From Neurospora tetraspora (Eukaryota; Ascomycota; Sordariomycetes; Sordariales; Sordariaceae): DNA of 64,000 nucleotides. A program made the translations under genes and the position numbers. Where the stretch lies: NCBI RefSeq assembly GCF_033439725.1, contig NW_026944387.1, positions 1,116,001 through 1,180,000 of the forward strand, read 5' to 3'. Of the stretch, positions 35,729 through 46,020 are shown in pieces (the first letter of the stretch is position 1; each line of letters begins with the position of its first letter). Under the pieces are notes generated by a model. That model did not search any database and was not told where the DNA came from. It worked only from the letters and a program-made list of their open reading frames with translations.

Positions 35729-37228
35729 AGCTGTGTCGGCGACTTAACAGAGGTGCGGATCATCGAGACTAAGGACACGAAGCCAGCCGGCCCATACCTC
35801 ACAGTTACTCACCGTTGGGGACATGTTGACGAGGAGTTTGTGTTAAACAAAGAAACGTATCCTCTGCTAATTGAGGGAAAGCCCTTGTATTCAATGCCCC
35901 GGTTATTCCAGGATGTCATCTCGGTAGTGCGCTTACTTGGAGTACGGTACCGGTGGATCGATTCATTCTGTATATTTCAAGACAAAGACGACAAAACCGA
36001 CTGGGAGCATGAAGCATCTTTAATGGAAAAAGTGTACACACACTCTTATTGCAACATATCCGCAGCAGACGCCGAAAACTGTTCATGGTCGCTTTTCAAT
36101 GTGCGGGAGCCTCAATCGATCAACCCAGAGACACTTGCGCTGGATCTTGTCAGCGATGAAACTGGCGTGGTGATTCCAGTTCACTTTTACGTGTATAACT
36201 GTGATTTTTGGTTCAACCAAGTTACCGACGCATTGGTGAACAACCGTGCCTGGGTCCTCCAAGAACGCATCCTAGCCCCTCGAATCCTGCATTTCGGAAA
36301 GCGTCAGGTAATGTGGGAGTGCTGTGAAAAGGACGCGTCGGAAGTATTTCCTCACGGACTTCATCCGGAACTTGCGGCCTCTGAATATGTGCGATTTAAA
36401 TCCTTCGCTCTTGGACTGGATCAGGGTGATCAACGGGGTTATTTTGATACTTCCAGACTGCCAGTCGCGCAGCTCTTATGGAACCGGATTATTTTCAGTT
36501 ACGCACGATGCAGCCTTTCTCGGCCTGAAGATAAACTCGTTGCCTGCTCGGGAATAGCAAAAAGATTCCAATCCATGCTACACGATACCTACGTGGCTGG
36601 CATGTGGCGTAACAACCTTGAAGCTCAATTACTTTGGCGCAGAAGTTCAAGTGTTGGATCAAGGCCAGGCGTGTACCGGGCTCCTACCTGGTCCTGGGCA
36701 TCCCTTGATGGCGCTGTAGGGCCGTCAATATGGTCTCAAGATGGCTGTAAGATCGAAGTTGAGGATGTGCATCTCAGCTACGCGACGTCCGACAAGACGG
36801 GTGGGATAACGGACGGCTGGTTACGCTTGCGCGGAGTTCTTTTGGAGACCAAGCTTGTCAACTCAATGGAGCATGAGGCGGCCTTTGATTTATACTTGGA
36901 GGGAGTGAGGGTGGCGGCTACTCTTACGAATGCAAATCGAGTATCACCCGTTGTGTTCTTTGATATCTCAGGGGACAGCGTTGACTACGAAGATGTCGAA
37001 AGCCGGGCTTTTTCCATGGTTGGACACACTGGAAACGAACGTTTCGGCATAGCATTGCTATTGTTCAAGATAATTGACGAGCAACGAGGTGTATTTGAGC
37101 GAATTGGGTTGGTTTATATATTTGGTGAGCAGGAAGAAAAGATACGGTCCCTCACACGGAGGCCAGGGAATTCAACCTTGCCCTGTGCCGAATTCAAGGA
37201 CGGGAAGCACACCATCATTGTCAAATAG
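35729..37228 (+). pseudogene. HET-domain (heterokaryon incompatibility) gene lacking its 5' end
   Basis: The frame encodes most of a HET domain: block 1 GPYLTVTHRWG, block 2 YRWIDSFCIFQD plus the following DW, EASLMEKVY and NISAADAEN, block 3 NNRAWVLQERILAPRILHFG, and the later TWSWASLDG. It runs intact to TAG at 37226-37228. Family similarity seems to begin at about 35729 (SCVGDLTEVRIIETK). The frame is open only back to 35696 and has no ATG before internal methionines beyond block 1 (the codon at 35753 is GTG, not a fungal start). The usual upstream part of long HET proteins, ending in an LPTRxIDV-like motif, is missing. Upstream is a short purine repeat (GCAGAGGCAGAGGCAGAAGC, 35698-35717) and T-rich DNA to the tRNA-His gene. 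HET proteins trigger cell death on non-self recognition; this copy is probably a 5'-truncated remnant. A missed upstream exon using the AACAG at 35746-35750 as acceptor is the alternative. Confidence 0.75.
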
Positions 37229-37500
37229 TACACCAGGAACGAGGGTTGGAGATAGAAGCAGATGAGGATGGCGATCTCCTTGAGCAAATAAGAAAGTTTC
37301 TGGTTCCAATCCATATATAGAGTCCCGGACTGTCCAAATTCGATCAACTTCCAGACCTAGATGACCCAGAGCACTTGGCCACCTTCGCAGCTCCAGATAC
37401 CAGTAGTGGTATCTTCCTCCAGACTTGATCAACAACAGGAGCATTAAACGTCCATTATGTGACTCGCTGAACGAAAGACAAGAGATACATATCCAAATTA

Positions 37501-37558
37501 CCGAAAGGGAAAAAGAGGAGAAAAAAAAGAGACAAAAACAGACAAGAAACACAAAAAG

Positions 37559-37592
<34 letters not shown>

Positions 37593-37660
37593 AGAGAAAC
37601 CACAGGAAAGAAAAACAGAGGAAAGAGAACCAGACGAGAAAGAAAACGGAAAACGAAACA
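37501..37660. repeat. Purine-rich tract with a 31-A run
   Basis: The plus strand is dominated by A and G across this stretch, with 31 consecutive A at 37559-37589. It is the complement in type of the pyrimidine tract at 35053-35106 on the other side of the tRNA/HET segment. Confidence 0.85.
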
Positions 37661-37970
37661 CCCATCCATACCACATACCCATGAACCTCTATGCTCACTA
37701 CTCATCTGTTCAACCATACAAATACCAAACAGCAAAAGAGGCGTGTCCCACAAACAGGAACTTATGCTAGACACGACAAAGCAAAACACAAACCTTCCCT
37801 CCAAACCACTACTCAACCACATTCACACCCCCATCTCCCCATCTCTCATATCTCATCCTCTTCCCATTCAGTTAGTTGCCCACACTCTCTCCACCGATCA
37901 CCACCGACCACAGGTACCCATCAACGACCTCACCCCCTCCTTTAGTCAAACTCGCCATGTACAAGTTTCG

Positions 37971-38096
37971 TTTCCACAGTTTCCATAGTTTCCATAATTT
38001 CCATAATTTCCATAGTTTCCATAGTTTCCATAGTTTCCATAGTTTCCATAATTTCCATAGTTTACATAGTTTCCATAGTTTCCATAGTTTCCATAG
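37971..38096. repeat. 9-bp minisatellite, 14 copies
   Basis: Fourteen head-to-tail units of TTTCCATAG fill 126 bp. Most are exact; variants are TTTCCACAG, TTTCCATAA and TTTACATAG. The period is a multiple of three, so the frames through it stay open (Phe-His-Ser repeats), but there is no sign of a real protein. Confidence 0.95.
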
Positions 38097-38144
38097 ACTG
38101 GGAAATTAGAAACCCATTCCAATAACTGGATAAAATTGTTCAAC

Positions 38145-38200
38145 ATGTAATGGGAATAGAAGCCCCTGGCACAGGCTGGGGCATCCCCATCCCATTACAT
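38145..38200. repeat. Inverted repeat able to form a long hairpin
   Basis: ATGTAATGGGA (38145-38155) is the reverse complement of TCCCATTACAT (38190-38200), and the inner GCCCC (38162-38166) pairs with GGGGC (38178-38182). The two stems enclose an 11-nt loop. It lies just beyond the minisatellite in the convergent spacer. Confidence 0.8.
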
Positions 38201-38993
38201 TACATCGCACCTACTTCATAGGCTTAGAATAGAACATAATAGCCAAGTAGCGCCCGGGCAGTTTACATTCCGTTCGACGTTCTGTTTGAGGGACGTGAGC
38301 TCGTCTCAGCTGTAAAGGAAGGGCGGTTGTTGTCTGACGAAGTCATCATCGACGACAGGACTCTCTCTAGACTCTCTAGACTCTCGACATCAACAACAAC
38401 ATTATCTTCTTCAACACATTCAATTCCCGCACCATTTCTACGCATCAAGATAGCACAGCGACCAACTATCCGAGTTTTGTCTTCAGAGTCAGACGCTCAG
38501 TATCAATCCCGATCGATGCGTAGCCAGGAATGAAGTGATATGAGCTATTCAATCCCAGTAAAATGTACTACATATGGATCACAGCCAGACAGAGGGCCAC
38601 CAAACTCAAATCTATAGGCATCCATAGGCGTCGGCATAGGATAAGTAAGCATCACATCACATAACATAACGAAATGTATGTATCAATAAGCGCTTGCATT
38701 CCATTCCATTCCTTCCCTCCCTCCCGCCCATCATCTATCTCTCCTTCTGCCCGGATTGGCATATATCTGCCCCATCGATCCCTTCAGATCTCACCAACAA
38801 ATATTTCATCGAAATTCCGCCCCCCTTCCTTCCCCGCCATTACCGGTATCACGCTCTCCCCCAAATCCCAAGTGCTCATGCCCATACATGACTCGGGAAA
38901 AGCAGCAGCCACACGTAACTGTCCGTTCCAACGCAACATTCACACCCACCCACCCATCTTCTCAAACACCCTCACCCACCCTCCCAACTAGAT

Positions 38994-41570
38994 CTAATAA
39001 GCACTCCGATAATAATCCGCCAACCCATCGTTCTGCCCCTGCCCCTGTCCCTGTCCCTGCAGCCCCGGGGCACTCGGTCCCTCTGCTCCTCCCTGACCTT
39101 GACCACCCGGCGCTGACGGCGCCCCAGGCGGTACATAAGCCTTATACTGATGCTGTGCCCCACCACCGGGTTGCAAAGCCGCAGGCGGCGGTGCCGTCGA
39201 TGACACCTCGCTACCAGCACCATCATATCCCGTATGCGTCCGTGAAGAAGCAGCAGCCGCAGCGGCAGCAGCAGCAGCTTGGTGGTAAGGATTCTGGGTG
39301 TGGTATCCGCCCTGTGCGTAACCGTCGGGAGCACTGGGTGCTGAAGGAGCTGAGGGAGCTGAAGGAGCGGGACCGGAGGGAGGAAGGGGAGCAGATCCTA
39401 CGTTGCTGCTGCTTCCTGCTCCGGGGGCGGGGGCTGTGGGGCTGGCTGGTGCGTAGGGGTCGTCGGTGGGAGCTCCCGGAGCTCCTTGGTTGTAGGAAGG
39501 AGCGGAGGGAGCGTTATAGGATGGGTTGGAGAGGGGGTTGGTGCTGTGTTGGGCAATGGGCGAGTCATAAGCCGAGGTAGAGAGCTCTTGGGGGGCACCA
39601 CCGTTTGCGCTGCTGTATGAGCTTGTGCGATTGTTGGCTCCGGATGCGCCTGGGGGTTGGTACGGGGCATACTGGTTGCCTGGTGGTGGCGAGGAAGTCG
39701 TGTTCAGCGGAGCGGGGGCCATGGGGTTGGACCCTGATGGGATACGCTGGTCTTGAGGTCGGGAGGGACCACCATATGCTGGTTGCGGTTGCTGTTGAGG
39801 ATAGGGAGGTTGCTGTTGATGTTGTCCCGGGCCTTCAGCACCACCCATGTAATAGGGCGCAGGAGTGCCAGCAGGGCGGATGAAATGGTTAGGGTTAGGC
39901 GACGGCGAGGTTACAGGATACTGGGGTGCATCTAGGTTGTAGGTTTATGTACATCAGCTTTTGTGTCCTTCACTGACACTGGATCAATACATCCCTTGGC
40001 CACCGAATTCTCCCACGGGCGTACCTTGAACGGGCGCTGGAGTATAGAACCGAGGAGGCTCCTGTTGCTGTTGCGGAGGAGGCGCGCCGTATCCCCCAGA
40101 TCCGTAGCTGTTGGTCATTGGAGGTCTCATTGCGTATTGGTGATAAGTCGGCCCTGGTGGGTGCGACATGGAAGATTCGAGGAGCGCTTCATAATCTCTC
40201 CTAGCCTTGATGAACTTTTCGTTCAACTGTGTGAAATCATCTATATGCCGTTAGCTTGTAAGTCTTGAGTGAAGAATAGTCCAAGATATACCCTTCTTCT
40301 GCGAATACTTCTCAATCAGCTTAATAAGCTTAGGCCGAATCGCCAACGTCTGGTGATATAGTTTCTGTTGTTCGTCGTCAGCACATCGCCTCTCAACCCC
40401 GTTTCAAATCATCACCCACCGAAATCTCCTCATTATCCTCCTCTCTCGGCCCCGTGTTTCCAGCACTCAAGAGCGTCAACAGCTTCTCCACATTCTTGAT
40501 CTCCGCAAACACCTCCGCCTCCATCTGCGCCTCACGCTGCAACTCCTCCGGCGTCGGATCCGTCAACTTCTCGACATAGTTCAGCGGGAAGATGCCCGTC
40601 TTGCCCTTGAGAGATCCGCGCCACCAATCCTTGTACACGCTCTCCAGCACGGCAATGACATCGCCCTTCTTGAACTCCAGCTCGCCCGGCTCCGAAGGCA
40701 CAAAGTCGTAGAGCGCCCTGACGCGGGACACGGTAGCGGCCGTGGTACCAGAGGGAACCGATTGCGGTGTTGCCTCCGCCTGGCCAGCGGTTGAGTTCGT
40801 GCGTCCCTCCGATGCTCCTCCTGCTCCGGCGTTACTCGGCCCTGCCGCCGCACCACCGGACGAAGACGCAGTTGCTCCCGAAGCACCAGCGGGTCTCTTC
40901 TTCCGTTCCTCCTCCTGCAAGCTGAGCTGGAGAGCCATCTGGAGCTCGTCCTCCTCCTTCTGGCGGTCGGCGTCGGTGAGCACGTTCTTTTGCGGGGCGC
41001 TCGGGGGCTGCAGGGTCGGGTTCGACTGCTTCACGCGGTAGTAGGCGTCGTACATGATGCCGAGGTCGGGGTCGGACTTGAACATGTCGGACCACTCCTT
41101 CATGCGCTCGAGGATCTTGGCCTTGACTTGGGTGTGGGTGTTGCGGTCGTTGGCGAGCTTGAGGAGGGCGTCGGTGAAGGCACGGCTGGAGAGCTCGCGG
41201 TGCATGTTCTTGCCGCAGTTTTGGGAGAGGGCGTTGGAAACCTGGGGGATTTAGCATCATCTATCTGGAAGACATGGGCTGGTAGAGAGGTGACGTGATG
41301 AGCTCACCTCGAGGGTATACAGCTGGACATTGGCGTTCCTATGGGCCAGGCGCTTGATCATGCTGTTGACAGCCTCCTTGGCACCGTTGGCATCGGTGGC
41401 TACTCGATCGCAGACCTCCATGATGGCGCCCCAGTCCTCGGACGTGAGGTTTTCGTCGGTTGCCTTGTCTGGGCGAGAGCTTGGTGTCAGCACAAGTGCG
41501 AATACATAGACGTCGAGGTAAACATACTGATGGCCTCATCGTAAGGCCCTGCGGCCGCCGCTCGAAACAT
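38994..41570 (-). CDS. hse-1: Hse1, ESCRT-0 subunit (VHS-UIM-SH3 sorting protein)
   Basis: Six exons on the minus strand: 41570-41528, 41468-41308, 41241-40420, 40364-40292, 40240-40025 and 39931-38994, giving 750 residues. Hse1 pairs with Vps27 on endosomes to bind ubiquitinated membrane proteins and start multivesicular-body sorting to the vacuole. The VHS domain covers about residues 10-140 (KATDENLTSEDWGAIMEVCD near its start). A ubiquitin-interacting motif ELQMALQLSLQEEE is at about 167-180 and an SH3 domain at about 241-294 (ALYDFVPSEPGELEFKKGD, DWWRGSL, GIFPLNYVE). A GAT-like helical core spans exons 3-5 (LAIRPKLIKLIEKYSQKKDD), followed by a Pro/Gly/Gln-rich tail. Short introns have GT...AG ends. 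The last donor is uncertain: GTACGC at 40024 keeps frame into the tail and is used here, GTGGCC about 20 nt later also would, and reading through ends at a TGA after GGQGMY. Confidence 0.9.
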
Positions 41571-42901
41571 TGTGATGGCTGTGTTTGGTCTGGCAGTTGG
41601 TGTATCAAGAGTTGTTTGGTCGGCGGATTACGAGGAACAGAGGGGTGGTAATGGGCGCAACCTCAGGGATGTCGTCACAATCACTTAGCGAGAGGTCGGT
41701 GTTGGTATCGGTATTGTTAGGCAGAGGAAGAGGGGGAGAGGAGCTCGACCACCGGGAGCTGCCTGGAGCTGGTTTGGAGTCGTGTCGAGTTATTGGGATG
41801 TACAATGGATGTGATTCGTATATGGCGCGCAGAATGATATTGGAAAGATTCGAGCTGTCGAAGGTGTTTGGATGTTCTCTGGATGCTCCAAGTGGAAGTT
41901 GTCGCACCAATTCGCCGTTGGCAGCAGCGGATGACGAACCTCCCTCCCGTCTCGCTCTCTGTCTGTCAGCGCCCCAAACCAACACCAACAGGGGACTCGA
42001 ACACCACTGAACAGGAGCACGAGGGTGGCCTGCTCAGCCTCGATTCCATCCAATCATGTGGGGCATTTTTGCATACAGTGGAGGACATGCTCCACTCTTC
42101 AGTGCAGCGGCATTCCGTCATTCGAGTTCCATTGCGTCGTCGCCTTTCTCTTGGCTCTGTTGCCGCTCGTAATCGCATCAAGTGTTGAAGGCAGTGAGGT
42201 TGGTGATGGGAATCAACGAGATAGAGTGTTTCTTTTTCAGCTATCTCAAGTTGGTTTGAAGGAAGGCTCTCAAGAACTTCTTAATGCCATATCGTCTTTG
42301 CCATGACAAAAGATCACGCCTCATGCCCCTATCCTCTTCCAAGTTGGGAATAGTTTCAAGTGACTTATACACAACACAGCCCCCGCTGGGGCCTTATGTT
42401 GGTCCTTGTCCCATATGATCTAAACTGCTGAATATCACAACCACAACCAGCTTGAACTCATTTTCTGTACATTGCACGGGGACTCTCGAGTTGTTATATA
42501 GTTGTTATATATTGAAAAATCCAATTATCTTCCCAGCTTTAACTGCTGCTACTAACGCAACAAGTATATCGACTTAGCTGGCGAGGAACAGGTGTCTAAC
42601 AGCCACTCGCTGAGGCTGGAATAGGCTTCCTAAATATGAACAAACAAGCTCAAGACCCTCCACGTTCACCCGTGAACCCCCAACGATGCCGACTGAAAGG
42701 ATCAGCTACCCGTAAACCCGAAAAGAACAAGAGGGAGGAGGGAGAGTTTTCCGAGGATCAAGAAACCCAAAGTAGGCTCATGTCGAGAATGGCATCTGAT
42801 TTCTCTGTTCTGTGGAATGTAGACATCAACCCTTCCCGACTTCCTGGGTATACACCGCTCCCGTACTGTGATCCAGAGCAATGCAATGCACACCAAGTGA
42901 A
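41571..42901. other. Spacer between hse-1 and atg13
   Basis: Both neighbours are on the minus strand, so this holds the atg13 3' UTR at the right and the hse-1 promoter and 5' UTR at the left. Open frames here lack family motifs. No RNA gene was seen. Confidence 0.6.
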
Positions 42902-45900
42902 CTACCATCCCCGACGCGTAGTTCCCCTAACCTCATACTCTTCTCCATCACCCACACTTCCACCGCCAGCATTTCCACTAGCCTCTCCAGTCCCCGGAGC
43001 TCCTCCCCTCAGCCCCCTTGGAGATCCTCCCAACACACCACCACCTCTTGGTTCTTCCAAACTGCGCCTCGAAGGCCTCTCGAGCTCGGACATGGCGAAC
43101 AACAATGGCTCGTCATCGGCGCCATCCTCACCCTGACCAACACCCATCCCGCCGCCCCTTCCAGCCAAGGTGCCCATATACCTCATCCCGGTAAACGATC
43201 CCCTACTACTCGACTGGGGCGGTGTCCCCCTAGTGCCGGACCCCATCCCGCTACCGCGCCCTTGCGTGGAACTCGTCGTCGTGCCATGGTAGCTGTACCG
43301 CGACCTGTACGGGGTCCGACTGGTAGTCATGAGCCTAGCCGGCGAGTTCGTCGGTTGATTCTCATTTGCCTGCCTCAGCTCCGCCGAAGCCCTGATATCC
43401 GCCGCGGGCTGAAGTTGCTGCATACCAGCCATTCCACTCCCAGCCGAGCTGCCCTCGTTGCCATCGCCGGAATTTCTTCGCTGGAAAGCAAGGAGGGTGC
43501 TCAGCGAGGGTGCCTCGCCGCCGTCTGCCCCGACGCTCAAGCTCCGCTGGGCGATATCCGAATCATCTTCTCCCGTCCCGGCGCCCGCTCCAGCCGCCAA
43601 CGAACGGTGCTGCTGGGCCACGGAACTCGCTCGGCGGTTCGCGCTACCCGCATGGAGCAGGCGAGGAGAGAGCGGGATATCGATTGCCGCCGAGACTGCG
43701 CCGCCCCCAGTTTCCTGTTGGCGGTCGGTTTGCGTAGCCTCATCGCCATCTTCTTCCTCCTCCTCGGTGGGTACCACATGAGACCTCCCTCTCCTGGTGT
43801 AGCTAGCCTGGGCCGGGTAATCAATAATGGAGTTTTCGCTCAACCGACTAGGAATCGCGGGCGTGTGAGGCGTATGCGGGCTCAGGGGCTTTCCGCCCGG
43901 TGAGCTGCTGACGCTCGCACCACTCATACTGATGCCCGGATTTCCCAGGCTACCTGGCATGTTAGGCATATGTCTGCTGCTGGAGCTCGAGCTCCGGTGC
44001 AAAGTCGAAGATCCCATCATCATGCTCTCCGTCAGCGCATTGTTAGAGTCCCTCATGAGGTGGAATTTGTTGAGCTGTGCAGCAGTGCGACGAGCAGCAG
44101 CTGATTGCTCTCCCTTCTTGGTAGCCTCAAAGCTCGGCAACTTCTTTCTGTTGTCAAGCTCTTTAAGAAACTCGGAAATGTCATCATCCGTTTGGAATGA
44201 ACCTGAACTGGCCACTCCACCCACGGGTTCAGCGAGGAGGGCCGAGCCAGGTTGAGCCGACGAAGACAGGCTTTGTCTGCCACTACTACTGGCTTCATCA
44301 TCGCCCGTCTTGCTTTGGCCGCCAAATGAGGTCCGCGATCGGCGATGGCTGAAGCTACTGCTATACCGGCTTTGGGGCCTTGGTGAGCTAGACTTTGGAA
44401 TATCCGTCGGAACGGCAGCACCCGGACCACGCAAAGAAGCTGCCATTCCTGCCGTAAGCGATGACCTGTTCCTGGCTTGTGAGATTCCGCTCAGACCCGA
44501 AGGTCGTGGAAGCGAATGTGGTGAGGCCGGTGACCCATGATCTGGAATTCTGGGACTACCGGATATCGACCCAGCTTTAAATGGTTGAAACGAAATAGAA
44601 GGTCGTCTGCTGCCTTCCAGATCCCGCAATGTCCGGCTTGATGCACCACGGATGGGCAGAGAATGTGATGGCTCTGACTGGTCAACGCTGTGCGCAGAAG
44701 AGCCCGGTGGCGAGCTAGTGTCTGAACCCGCAGGTCGAACAGCCTTGAGCGCCGAGATGGGACTTGTGCCGAATGCGCCGGCGCCATGAAATGTCGATAG
44801 ACTGCCATATGTCTGATGCGGTTCTCGATTTCCTCGTCCCAGGCGGTGTGAGGGCAAAGATCCGGGTTCGGCATACGAGTCCGCTCGGCCGTGGCTGACT
44901 GGTTGCGGTCGTTGAGGTATTGAGGGCTTGAAGAAATCCTCGTCTACACCCATGAGTCGCGAGCTCAGCAGAGCGTCCGCATCCTCGACCCGAAACGTGC
45001 AGTCATTCCGATAGATAACCGAAGCATTGAAGCGGCCTACGGGCACTTCTAGATCACCAAACATGTACTCCGTTACTACATCCTTACTGTCAGAAAGGGG
45101 TTGCCGCAGCGGATCGTAGTTGAGGAACTCGGCCTCGGCCGGCACAATGCGGCACTTTACTTCCAGGGCGGGATGGATGGCCTTGGTCATGGTCTGCTGG
45201 GAGAACTTCCAGCCGGGCATGACGCGCGTGGCCAAGAACAGCGACCGGAAGAATACTATGCTCCGTTTATAGATTGTGGGCAGGCTGGGTCCAAAATCTT
45301 GCAAAGCGTCATCATTCGGAAGGCACTTGAGCTCGATGCGCCATCGTTCCAAGATGACCTCGGTATTCCGTTTTTGGAGGTGACGTTTCCGTGGTGAATC
45401 CTCGCTCGATTCCGAACTTTTCAGGGCTTCCAGAACATCCCACCTCTTGCCATTATCGTCCACGAGTGCGAGGCTGTGACTGCTGGAAATGCGCGATGCG
45501 TCGATGTAGGTCTCGATGACCATGGGAGGCGGGCGATTCGTAAAGCTGTCGGAATTCCTGTATACGCGGAGCTCATCCTTGAAGTCTTCGGTATCCACGG
45601 TCTCTATCGAGAACTGCATCTCGTCGTCAGCGGCTTGTCGCACATTCTGGTAAAATGAAACCCACCCATTTATTAAACCCTTTCTTGGGCCCGGGTGTTA
45701 GATGCTGTCGCGACCCGATGATGAGGACGGCGGCTTTGTAGTAGAAGTTCTGGCACTCATGTCAGTTAGCCAGCGATAAGGGCGGCTTTGTCGAGATTGC
45801 GCACCTGAATGATCTGGTCCAGCTTCTTGATGGCATCCCGACTTGCGGCATGAGCGGGGGCATCACCGCCATCCTGACCACCACCGGCTCCGTCCTTGTC

Positions 45901-46020
45901 CGCGGCGTCGGTGCTGGTGCGAGTCCGGGGATCCCTCTGGTTGTTGGTGCGTGTGGGGTTTGTCTGAGCAGAAACTGCGGGGGAGGAGACCCTCGGGGGA
46001 TGACGAGATTGTTGATGCAT
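42902..46020 (-). CDS. apg-13: Atg13, regulatory subunit of the Atg1 autophagy kinase complex
   Basis: Three exons on the minus strand, 46020-45805, 45749-45666 and 45613-42902, encode 1,003 residues. The 55-nt and 52-nt introns both end in CAG, and the second has a GCTGAC branch site. Atg13 links Atg1 kinase to the Atg17 scaffold at the phagophore assembly site and is controlled by TOR phosphorylation. After a 60-residue polar extension comes the conserved HORMA N-terminal signature: AIKKLDQIIQ joined across intron 1 to NFYYKAAVLIIGSR, then GFNKW joined across intron 2 to FSIETVDTEDFKDELRVYRN, and RPPPMVIETYIDAS. Placing both introns restores this block exactly, which supports the model over a start inside exon 3. 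The remaining 700 residues are Ser/Pro/Gly-rich and disordered, as usual for fungal Atg13, where the Atg1- and Atg17-binding segments and TOR sites lie. A 340-codon plus-strand frame here is its shadow. Confidence 0.92.

Larger units (their letters stand above)
37229..38993. other. Repeat-rich spacer between the HET remnant and hse-1
   Basis: The interval between the end of the HET frame and the end of hse-1 is convergent and contains no supported gene. It holds an A-rich polypurine tract, a 9-bp minisatellite and a strong inverted repeat (listed separately), plus a TCTAGAC repeat near 38363-38383. The right-hand part is presumably the hse-1 3' UTR. Confidence 0.6.

Noticed and set aside
35753-35755. 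GTG as start codon of the HET frame
   Set aside because: Nuclear fungal genes start at ATG. The GTG is an internal Val codon of a family-typical VRIIET segment, so the frame was called truncated instead.
38756-39580. 274-codon plus-strand frame
   Set aside because: It is antisense to the Pro/Gly/Gln-rich tail of hse-1.
42881-43903. 340-codon plus-strand frame
   Set aside because: It is antisense to the disordered Ser/Pro-rich tail of Atg13, whose minus-strand frame is continuous with the conserved N-terminal domain.
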